Source: CBDFMG01 sp965221205 [NCBI: bacterium]
GTDB taxonomy: Bacteria; SM23-31
Direction of reading: 5' to 3'
Length of the DNA: 64,000 nucleotides
Assembly (NCBI GenBank): GCA_965221205.1
Contig: OZ244870.1
Location: 1,860,001-1,924,000, forward strand
Made by a program: the position numbers and the translations under genes. Below, in pieces: positions 29,640 through 36,154 of this stretch; position 1 is the stretch's first letter, and every line of letters begins with the position of its first letter. The notes under the pieces were generated by a model. That model ran no database searches. It saw nothing but the letters and a program-made list of their open reading frames with translations, and was not told the origin of the DNA.

Positions 29640-30040
29640 TGATGCTCGAACATATCCGTTATCAGAAACTCGCGGCGTGATGGAAAAGCTAGGCACCATA
29701 TTCACTAGAGACAACCTTTCCTTCCTTAATGCCAGAAGAGCATCAGTTAAATCTTCCATATTACGAGTCTTTAGATCCATTATACCTCAATTCGGTTTGT
29801 TAACTATCCTGCAAAAATGCAGGGTAGTTGGTTACCGTTACGTGCCGTTTAACAAGAAGAAGGCGTTCGCCGCACCTATCGGTAGTCAAGCTACCGGGCC
29901 ACCAAGGCTTTAGCGGTTTATTTCCAAGACAAACAATGAATACCATCGGGTAAGAGTTTTGCGGCTTTGACTGCTACGGCGTTCAGCCTGTGATCATTAT
30001 TGAGGGCGTTAGAAGCATCAAAAAGTCCTCCTTTAGGAGA
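29640..30040. other. Structured gene-free region after the nuclease gene
   Basis: No intact gene on either strand. Several strong hairpins are present: a 12-base-pair stem at 29802-29829 (loop AAAA), GGCG/CGCC at 29862-29871 and CGGTAG/CTACCG at 29880-29896. Read on the minus strand, the second half has protein-like open stretches (for example ASNALNNDHRLNAVAVKAAK between about 30060 and 29918, then a frame change), so it is either a structured RNA or the remains of a minus-strand gene. Confidence 0.5.
29807..29820. repeat. 14-bp direct repeat, right copy
   Basis: TCCTGCAAAAATGC, identical to 27349-27362. This copy sits within the 12-base-pair hairpin at 29802-29829. Confidence 0.6.
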
Positions 30041-30075
30041 AAGATGGAAAAGGGAAAGAATTCCATCTTCTTTTT
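30041..30075 (+). terminator. Rho-independent terminator
   Basis: AAGATGGAA (30041-30049) pairs perfectly with TTCCATCTT (30061-30069), followed by CTTTTT. It faces the plus strand and lies just before the protease gene, so it ends transcription coming from the restriction-modification unit or from the structured region. Confidence 0.75.
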
Positions 30076-30092
30076 AAGTTTGAGGAAATATC

Positions 30093-30548
30093 TTGCATTA
30101 TCGCCAAATGAAATTCATTAAACGTATATTCTCTTTTATTTGTAATCTATGGGTATGGTGGTTTGATTCAGAGGCTCGTAAAGAACCTAAAAAGTTGGGG
30201 AAAGGTCCACACGATTGTGCATTGGTGGCGTTATACGCTGCAGTTCCTGGCATATCGGAAGATGACATAATTGATGCCTTTACCTGCTGTGCTGGAAACT
30301 GGCCATACGAGGGTGTGACAAACAGAGAATTCAATATAGCCGTAAGGTATCTAAAGCTAAAGGTTGAGTACGATGACTCAGATGGGCAAACGGTCAATAG
30401 TCTTACCCAAAAGAAAACCGATAAATGCGTAGCTTTACTACACGGACACTATGTAGCCATGAAAAAAGGGAAAATAATCGGTAAAGATACCAACATCTAC
30501 AACAATTCTAAAACCAAGGTGTATTGTAGTTGGAGATTTATTTATTAA
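30093..30548 (+). CDS. Small membrane-anchored papain-like (C39-like) cysteine peptidase
   Basis: 151 residues. The TTG at 30093 follows GAGGAA by five bases; an ATG at 30108 would be badly spaced. Residues 7-24 are hydrophobic with aromatic residues, likely a membrane anchor. The motif GPHDCALVALYAA puts a candidate nucleophile at C42; HGHYVAMKKGKIIGKDT near the end provides a histidine (H117 or H119) and D132. This C-H-D order and spacing match C39-like and phage-type small cysteine peptidases. Substrate unknown. It lies in the mobile island, on the opposite strand to and just beyond a ThiF-like gene. Confidence 0.55.
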   Translation: MHYRQMKFIKRIFSFICNLWVWWFDSEARKEPKKLGKGPHDCALVALYAAVPGISEDDIIDAFTCCAGNWPYEGVTNREFNIAVRYLKLKVEYDDSDGQTVNSLTQKKTDKCVALLHGHYVAMKKGKIIGKDTNIYNNSKTKVYCSWRFIY

Positions 30549-30555
30549 AATTTCC

Positions 30556-30579
30556 GATGTAGATTTTTTTATGGTCATA
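30556..30579. repeat. Inverted repeat, left arm
   Basis: 24-base arm that matches the complement of 30770-30791 except for one substitution and two extra T. The pair encloses about 190 bases holding a radical-SAM fragment. Confidence 0.7.
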
Positions 30580-30774
30580 CTTTTTATTAATGAGCCTGAT
30601 AGATTGAAAAGAGACTGCTTTATTGAGATACGAATGATCGATATTGAGTTCAATAAGCACGAGCAAGAACAATTTGTAACCTATTGGAATAAATATGCTG
30701 ATCAGGTTGCCATAACGAACTATACACATGGCCTTGGATGGGACAGACAGAATCGGTCAGTCGAAATTTTATGA
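30571..30774 (+). pseudogene. Fragment resembling the middle of a radical-SAM protein
   Basis: 67 codons. The segment IEIRMIDIEFNKHEQEQFVTY followed by WNKYADQVAI is the pattern found after the radical-SAM barrel core in SPASM-type enzymes (a strand ending in a short Met-rich motif, an acidic helix, then W..vD.v.i). No CxxxCxxC cluster is in or near it, so no function remains. It is bounded by an inverted repeat and its end is antisense to the 3' end of the ThiF-like gene. It may be chance similarity. Confidence 0.35.
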
Positions 30775-31472
30775 CCATAAAAATCTGCATCATACTCTTT
30801 GTAATAGTGTTTGAATTCGCGTGATTCTGGGTTCTTCAGGTGGTGGAGCAACATTGAAAAAGCAACAGATGTAGCTTCCGTAACAATTGAGATGTATGAA
30901 GCATTCTTTGGACCATATCCTTTTCTCTCTTTCTTTGTTTCGGGTGTCTTGGGTTTCCAGCTACATTCAAAAAATGACTTCCCGTTTTCTACAGCAATTC
31001 CAGCTGACAAATACATTCCCCCCTTTTTGTTGCTGTTACAGAGACTTTCGCAAGTCATCCTTGATTTATTAGTATCCGTGCCGATAAAAACAACGTCAGC
31101 CTCACGGATAGAATTTCTAACTTTTTGTGCCAAAGGATCTTCATTTGCGGTGTCTTCTTTTTGAATTAAGTTATGTGCAAAAGAACGGACATTTATTTCA
31201 GGAGTTATAGATTCAAGCCGCTTTTTTAGAATATCAGCTTTATTCTTACCAACATCTTCTAGAGCAAACGAAAATACTCGGTTTAAATTAGTTAAATCAA
31301 CATTGTCTCCATCAACGAGGTCAATATTTTTTGCGCCTGAACGTACCAGCATCTCGGAGAATGTTGTGCCCGTACCACCGCAACCAACGATACAGAAATG
31401 CAAGGAGTTCAACTGTTTCATCAGATCTTTTCCTAAAGCCTCTCTGGTTCGAGTCAATATATCTCCTTCCAT
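30720..31472 (-). CDS. ThiF/E1-like adenylyltransferase
   Basis: 250 residues, E1-like fold. Nucleotide-binding GCGGTG at 30-35, acidic strand end LVDGD (52-56), Arg of NLNR (R65), Lys of GKNKAD (76-80) and the metal Asp of GTD (D133) match the adenylation site of ThiF, MoeB and ubiquitin E1 enzymes. Cysteines at 141, 145 and 170 are candidates for thioester transfer. No paired CxxC zinc motifs are visible. It follows the preceding minus-strand gene with no gap (stop then ATG). Such enzymes activate the C terminus of a ubiquitin-like or sulfur-carrier protein or a peptide; no ThiS or MoaD is near, so a protein-modifying or defence role is more likely than cofactor synthesis. Confidence 0.8.
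   Translation of the reverse strand: MEGDILTRTREALGKDLMKQLNSLHFCIVGCGGTGTTFSEMLVRSGAKNIDLVDGDNVDLTNLNRVFSFALEDVGKNKADILKKRLESITPEINVRSFAHNLIQKEDTANEDPLAQKVRNSIREADVVFIGTDTNKSRMTCESLCNSNKKGGMYLSAGIAVENGKSFFECSWKPKTPETKKERKGYGPKNASYISIVTEATSVAFSMLLHHLKNPESREFKHYYKEYDADFYGHKISTDRFCLSHPRPCV
30770..30791. repeat. Inverted repeat, right arm
   Basis: 22-base arm complementary to 30556-30579. It lies inside the 3' coding end of the ThiF-like gene, where it encodes DADFYGH. Confidence 0.7.
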
Positions 31473-31853
31473 CTACCTACCTTCCACTTGATCTATGTGT
31501 GTATAAAGCGTATTACAGATCTTTTTAAATTCGGCAATATTGCTAAAGGTAGTGTCTTTAAAAGCTTCCACTGAATAGGCATAAAACTTGTGTGTTTTAT
31601 GATTGAAATCTACGTAATCTTCATGGCGATTCGGTGATTTGCCACAAATTTCCTTTACCTTATCACAAGATATCCAGCATTTATTTTCGCCTTTTAAGTT
31701 AAACGCAAAAGAAAATGGGCTGGATTCAATTGACGGGCGGTAATTAAGAATTATCAGCACGGGTTGATCTAAACTGGGAATGCTAGTATATTTCCAACAT
31801 TTCCAACTAGAGCATTCGTTTAATTCTTTCTTGAATTCTTCTGAAAGTTTCAT
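31473..31853 (-). CDS. Uncharacterised protein of the ThiF cassette
   Basis: 126 residues from the ATG at 31853; a longer frame upstream merely shadows the end of the previous gene, which this one overlaps by 47 bases. I do not recognise the family. It is rich in Cys and Trp (ECSSWKCW near the start; NKCWISCDKVKEICG near the middle) and has no signal or membrane segment. Its central strand-rich part (VLIILNYRP ... FSFAFNLKG) ahead of a Cys-bearing segment would suit an E2-like carrier, but the canonical E2 motif is absent. Stop codon directly precedes the ThiF start, so the two are translated together. Confidence 0.6.
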   Translation of the reverse strand: MKLSEEFKKELNECSSWKCWKYTSIPSLDQPVLIILNYRPSIESSPFSFAFNLKGENKCWISCDKVKEICGKSPNRHEDYVDFNHKTHKFYAYSVEAFKDTTFSNIAEFKKICNTLYTHIDQVEGR

Positions 31854-32331
31854 ATATGTTGTCAGCTCCCTGGAATTCCCCTGGAATTCCCAAGGTTTCA
31901 GTTTGATCACTGTCTTTTTCTGACTTGGCCGGATCTGCTTCTGGCGGGTCCCAGGCAATCTCCTTGTCTCTGGTCTTTTTTATCTCCTGTTTTATGTGTG
32001 CAAGTAATTTTTCTAGATCCTCCTTTGAAGCATAGCTTGTTGTAGTTGTGAAGACATGCCCTTCAGCCATTTTCAGGCGAATACACCATTCGTTATCTTT
32101 ATTCTGGCAGGATTCAAACCATATTCCTTCTTCAATTTTTTCAGACTCCTTGTTAAAAAAGGCTGCATTGGAGCTTTCGTGCTGAACCTTTTTGGCGACT
32201 GAAAGCATCTCAACTTTTTGCAAAGGTGTTTCGCTACAAAGAAGGGTTTTGCCATCTTCGTCTACCAAACGAAGGTGCCAGTAGCCTTCACCCGCTTTAT
32301 TGGTATCTTCATAAATTACCAGTTTTGACAT
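31807..32331 (-). CDS. Protein with two YegP/DUF1508-like repeats
   Basis: 174 residues, ATG at 32331 preceded by AGGTTTAAG. Two segments, about 16-52 (YWHLRLVDEDGKTLLCSE) and 80-118 (EWCIRLKMAEGHVFTTT), share the pattern of the DUF1508/YegP repeat: W, beta strand, turn with D/G, strand, then a helix starting S/K. A charged, Pro- and Asp-rich linker (about 128-150) leads to a final helix ending in RIQERIKRML. Function of the repeat is unknown. First gene of the minus-strand cassette, 92 bases after nrdJ on the same strand, so it may be co-transcribed with it. Confidence 0.6.
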   Translation of the reverse strand: MSKLVIYEDTNKAGEGYWHLRLVDEDGKTLLCSETPLQKVEMLSVAKKVQHESSNAAFFNKESEKIEEGIWFESCQNKDNEWCIRLKMAEGHVFTTTTSYASKEDLEKLLAHIKQEIKKTRDKEIAWDPPEADPAKSEKDSDQTETLGIPGEFQGADNIYETFRRIQERIKRML

Positions 32332-32423
32332 CTTAAACCTCCGTATCTAGTGTGTTTTCATTCCTAAACCTCAAGATAATGCGTTTCATCAGAAATTCAA
32401 CCCCTGTGTAATTATAGTGATTT

Positions 32424-34916
32424 TTATCCACAACGGGAAAATCCACAGCTCCGGCACATCACACAACCACTTTCATGCTCAACCGGGCTTCCGCAATCAG
32501 GACAACTTGAAAAATCATTTTTAAAACCGTTGTTTTTCTTGGTCCCATTGCTGGAAATCTTAGGTAAATTGATAAAATCTGGCACCTTCATTGTAATCTG
32601 CGATCCGTCTTCATTAAGATATCGCGATAAGGCAATGCCGATTGCATCGGGAACGGAAAGAATTTGTTCGCCCTGCTGCCATATCGGTCTGCTTGTAATG
32701 CCCCGAAGCTGCTTAATGATCGAGTCAAGTGAAACTCCTGATCTAAGACAGAGTGATATTAACCGACCGACCGCTTCAGAGAAAGCTGCAACATCACTTC
32801 CGTGTTTGCCGATATTCGTGAACACTTCGCATAATCCCTGGTCATCCTGATTGATTGTTACATATAGGGTTCCTTCGCCGGTAACAATCTTTTCGGTAAT
32901 ACCGTAGGTGGTATTGCTACGTTTTCGGGGTGTAATGAGATGTTTCTCACTATTGTAATCATCTGTAATTGAATCCGGTTCAACTGTATTTTCTTCCTTA
33001 TGAGCAATATTTAACACCTGATTGTCACTACCTCTGCAACGGTCACGGAAAACGGTCACTCCCTTACAACCAAGTTTATACGCCAAGAGATAAACACGCT
33101 TAATGTCCTCCGCAGTAGAATCGTGGGAAAAATTCACGGTTTTAGATACAGCATTATCACAATGTTGCTGAAATACAGCCTGAATTTTTATATGCCCTTC
33201 GGGTGACAGATCGTGTGAGGTTATAAATAACCGTTTCACATCTTTGGGGATAGAGTCGATATTTTGAATGCTTCCTTTTTCAGCAATCTCATTCATAAGC
33301 TCTTCCGAATAAAATCCTCGCTCTTTTGCAATCCGCTCGAAAAGAGGATTCACTTCTACAAGTATATCGTTATCCATTACTTTGCGGTAATACGAAACAG
33401 CAAAAATAGGCTCGATACCGCTCGAAGAATTTGCAATGATACTGATAGTTCCTGTGGGTGCGATTGTCGTTGTGTTTGAGTTGCGTATTTCTGGAAGACC
33501 ATAGTCGTTATAAATTGAGTCCTCAAAATTTGGAAAGGCTCCTTTAACAGATGCAAGTTCCATCGATTTTATCTTCGATTCCCTGTTAAGGAACTGCATC
33601 ATTTCGTCTCCGATGTCCAATGCCTCGGGAGAGTCAAATGATATTCCAAGCTTGATTAGCATATCAGCAAATCCCATGATACCGAGGCCGATCTTTCGGT
33701 TTGCCTTCACAATACTATCAATTTCAGGAAGGGGATAGTGATTTGCGTCAATTACATTATCAAGGAAATGAATACAAGCGTGAACAGTCCGTTTTAACTT
33801 TTTCCAGTCAATTGACACTATCCCATCTTCACGTTTCAACATCTTATCGAGATTGATTGAACCAAGATTACACGCTTCATATGGAAGAAGCGGCTGCTCA
33901 CCACAAGGATTCGTGCTCTCCATTTCTCCAAGTTTCGGAGTCGCATTGTCCTTATTGATCCTATCAAGGAAAACAATACCGGGGTCACCGTTCTTCCACG
34001 CCATATTTACAATGGTATCAAAAATTGTTTTCGTGTTTTTCTTTCCAACAGGCTTACCGTTTCGCGGATTAATAAGATCATAATCCTTACCTGATTGCAC
34101 ATTCTCCATAAACTTTTCAGTGAGAGCAACGGATATATTGAAATTATTAATTCTCTTATTGTCAAACTTACACGTGATAAAATCAACAATGTCAGGATGA
34201 TCAACTCGGAGAATACCCATATTCGCACCTCTGCGAGTGCCGCCTTGTTTTACTGCCTCGGTTGCAGCATCGAAAACGGACATAAACGATACCGGCCCGC
34301 TCGCGACTCCATGCGTTGATAATACTGCATCATTTTTTGGTCTAAGACGGGTGAATGCAAATCCTGTTCCGCCACCAGTTTTATGAATTAATGCCGCATG
34401 TTTGATCGAATCGAATATTCCTTCCATTGAATCTTCGACAGGAATAACAAAGCAGGCAGACAATTGCCCATTTTCCTTGCCGGCATTCATGAGTGTCGGA
34501 GAATTCGGCATGAACTCAAGACGTGCCATCATGCCGTAAAATATATCTTCAAGTATCTTGACTTCTGATTTTTCAGCATATTTCAAATCAGGAGCAGCAA
34601 CACACTGGGCTACTCTGCGGAATAATTCTTCCGGAGTCTCTACTATATTACCCTCATCATCTTTAAGAAGATACCGCTTTTCTAATACACGTATTGAGTT
34701 TTCAGATAACTCCAATTTCTTGGGTATAGTATAATGTAATTTACTGGCGGTTTTTTTGCTTTTAAACTCGTGAGCATCATCAATGGTAAGATCGATTATT
34801 GCTTGAACTGGTCCCGGTAAATCTTCCCGGGAATCTATAGTTTTTGAGTGTTTGCCATTTTTACTGTTTTGTCCTGTGTCGGACTTTTCTAATGCTATAT
34901 CGAGCAAATCGGCCAT
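32424..34916 (-). CDS. nrdJ: Adenosylcobalamin-dependent ribonucleotide reductase (class II)
   Basis: Reduces ribonucleotides to deoxyribonucleotides with a B12-derived radical; works with or without oxygen. 830 residues. The first redox cysteine lies in QLSACFVIPVEDS (C155); the radical site is NPCGEQPLLPYE at 336-347 (N336, C338, E340). GGGTGFAFTRLRP and GGTRRGANMGIL fit the substrate-binding region. A TSCPD-like domain and a Cys-rich tail (CPDCG ... CVMCRSCGFSRCG) close the protein; the tail pair probably regenerates the active-site disulphide. No class I reductase is in the window. Upstream lie a strong promoter and a structured leader. Confidence 0.96.
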   Translation of the reverse strand: MADLLDIALEKSDTGQNSKNGKHSKTIDSREDLPGPVQAIIDLTIDDAHEFKSKKTASKLHYTIPKKLELSENSIRVLEKRYLLKDDEGNIVETPEELFRRVAQCVAAPDLKYAEKSEVKILEDIFYGMMARLEFMPNSPTLMNAGKENGQLSACFVIPVEDSMEGIFDSIKHAALIHKTGGGTGFAFTRLRPKNDAVLSTHGVASGPVSFMSVFDAATEAVKQGGTRRGANMGILRVDHPDIVDFITCKFDNKRINNFNISVALTEKFMENVQSGKDYDLINPRNGKPVGKKNTKTIFDTIVNMAWKNGDPGIVFLDRINKDNATPKLGEMESTNPCGEQPLLPYEACNLGSINLDKMLKREDGIVSIDWKKLKRTVHACIHFLDNVIDANHYPLPEIDSIVKANRKIGLGIMGFADMLIKLGISFDSPEALDIGDEMMQFLNRESKIKSMELASVKGAFPNFEDSIYNDYGLPEIRNSNTTTIAPTGTISIIANSSSGIEPIFAVSYYRKVMDNDILVEVNPLFERIAKERGFYSEELMNEIAEKGSIQNIDSIPKDVKRLFITSHDLSPEGHIKIQAVFQQHCDNAVSKTVNFSHDSTAEDIKRVYLLAYKLGCKGVTVFRDRCRGSDNQVLNIAHKEENTVEPDSITDDYNSEKHLITPRKRSNTTYGITEKIVTGEGTLYVTINQDDQGLCEVFTNIGKHGSDVAAFSEAVGRLISLCLRSGVSLDSIIKQLRGITSRPIWQQGEQILSVPDAIGIALSRYLNEDGSQITMKVPDFINLPKISSNGTKKNNGFKNDFSSCPDCGSPVEHESGCVMCRSCGFSRCG

Positions 34917-34989
34917 TTCACCTCCCTGAAAATATGCCGTTTGAAATTATGTGAAAAATAATTCTGTATAAAGTCACCGCGGATAACGG

Positions 34990-35085
34990 CAAAAACTCCC
35001 TTCTAAGACACCTTTCTTGCAGTTCGTCGATGACAGCTTGCGGACCGTCGCTCTTAAACGCGCCGGCATCTTAGAGAGACATTAT
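34990..35085 (-). promoter_or_regulatory. Structured leader RNA of nrdJ (candidate riboswitch or attenuator)
   Basis: On the minus strand CTAAGATGCC (35074-35065) pairs with GGTGTCTTAG (35012-35003) over ten base pairs with two G:T pairs; the stem extends with CTCT/GGAG across a bulge and is followed by TTTTT. Inside it are a GACGG/CTGTC hairpin and the string CCGCAAGCTGT, which recalls the cobalamin-riboswitch core CCGCAACTGT. The element is about 100 bases, too short for that class, and no B12 box is seen. It lies about 75 bases before the nrdJ start. Structure is read by eye. Confidence 0.55.
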
Positions 35086-35158
35086 GTGAAAATTCCACGA
35101 GACAAAAGGAATATCTTGTAAAAGAGTTTACAAAAAATGTATAAATACTATAAATACT

Positions 35159-35187
35159 ATAATATAATTTAAATATGAGTTTGTCAA
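35159..35187 (-). promoter_or_regulatory. Promoter of nrdJ
   Basis: On the minus strand TTGACA (35187-35182), 17-base spacer, TATTAT (35164-35159). Predicted transcripts would start near 35150, leaving a leader of about 235 bases before nrdJ. Just downstream, ATAGTATTT is repeated twice in tandem and could be an operator. Confidence 0.75.
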
Positions 35188-35484
35188 GAATTTTATTAAG
35201 AAAAAAATCAAAAAAATCAATATATAGGTATAAATATTATAGCTCCATACTATATGTTGATAATGCCGCATGGATTTCAATACTTCTATATTTAATTAAA
35301 TACGAAACAAATATGTTCACATGTGTAAAATCGGCAAAAAAATAACTTTACTCTTAAGAATTGACGATATTATTGGTGTAGTGTGTTTACACTTATTTTG
35401 AAAGGTGTTTTTCCTTGATTTTAGAATCGATTAACTATATATTTAATACTGAGCAAATTTCAAAGATTGCAAGATTGAATAAAT
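35188..35484. other. AT-rich intergenic region upstream of nrdJ and of the broken acidic-protein gene
   Basis: Divergent spacer with no gene. It holds an inverted repeat AGTGT-GTTT-ACACT at 35380-35393 and a TTGACG at 35361, but no good -10 at the right distance for the plus-strand gene. Confidence 0.5.
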
Positions 35485-36047
35485 ATGGCTAAAGACGATT
35501 TTGTCGATATATTTGATTTGGGTATTGATGATAGAGATGATGACGAAGAAGGTACTTTAAAGTCGGTAATCAAAAATGACGAGCTGACAGTTAAGGAGAA
35601 TATTGAGCTTGTCGGTCAGAAACAAGTAATCGAGAGCGAATCTTTTATCTTGAAATTGTTTAAAAAAGATGGTGTGATTGATAATATTGAAATTGAGTGT
35701 AAATGTGGTAGAACTGCTACTGTTCAGTTGGAGTATCAAAAGCAATCGGATGACGATAATGATAGAGATGGAATGCCTCTACAGAGTATTGCACCAGAAA
35801 ATATAGAAGAAACCAGTTATAATTCAGATGAAGATTATAGCAGCACTGGTGTAGAAAGTGGAAATGTAATAGCAAATCCAGATTCAATTATTCAATTAAA
35901 GAGTCTTTAACGGATCAGTTGCAGTCTGAAGAAAGTGAAGAATTTCAAGAAGGTTTACAGGCAGATATTTTATCCACCAAAGAAGATTCCGAAATTTCCC
36001 AGGATGGTGATAACCAAACTAAAACCGCGGAAAATGATGAGTCGTAA
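35485..36047 (+). pseudogene. Acidic uncharacterised protein, frameshifted
   Basis: The first frame gives 141 residues (to 35910): an acidic N terminus (MAKDDFVDIFDLGIDDRDDDEEG) and a middle with ESESFILKLFKKDGVIDNIEIECKCGR. It stops at 35910, but the neighbouring frame continues with the same Ser/Glu/Asp-rich style (ESLTDQLQSEESEEFQEG ... TAENDES) and ends at 36047, so a frameshift near 35880-35910 is likely. No family recognised. It lies just before the broken fapA and may belong to the same lost module. Confidence 0.55.
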
Positions 36048-36154
36048 GTTAACGGCATTTACTTCTCTGAATGAATAGCTTACAAGAAAATCACCTTAAC
36101 ACCAAATTTACTCGCTTTATGATAATTATTTATCACTAATTTTCCTTTCATTGT

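Larger units (their letters stand above)
27349..29820 (+). mobile_element. Putative IS1595-type element carrying a restriction-modification pair
   Basis: A transposase gene of the IS1595/ISXO2 type is followed, with 4-base gene overlaps, by a DNA methyltransferase and a nuclease gene. All three are visibly richer in G+C than the flanks. A 14-base direct repeat, TCCTGCAAAAATGC, lies at 27349-27362 and at 29807-29820 and is used here as provisional ends. Passenger genes are known in this IS family, but inverted terminal repeats could not be identified by eye, so the true ends are uncertain. The transposase is broken, so the unit can no longer move by itself. Confidence 0.5.

Noticed and set aside
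29376-29780. Minus-strand frame of 134 codons across the nuclease gene end, with a TATAAT just upstream
   Set aside because: The first 50 codons look protein-like, but most of it is antisense to the intact nuclease gene and no -35 box or family match is seen; kept only as a note.
29875-29916. Definite c-di-GMP riboswitch
   Set aside because: The minus-strand similarity covers only the 3' hairpin; the ligand-binding core of the GEMM consensus is absent, so it is reported only as a structured segment.
29930-30020. Integron attC-like site
   Set aside because: GTTAGAA and GCGTTCAGCC strings look like core sites, but no paired R'/R'' arms with proper spacing and no integrase are present.
34917-35090. 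Canonical cobalamin riboswitch upstream of nrdJ
   Set aside because: Only the short CCGCAAGCTGT string is similar. Length, the B12 box and the other conserved blocks are missing.
35380-35393. AGTGT-GTTT-ACACT as an NrdR box
   Set aside because: It lacks the central AT pattern and spacing of NrdR boxes, there is no pair of boxes, and it lies more than 190 bases upstream of the nrdJ promoter.
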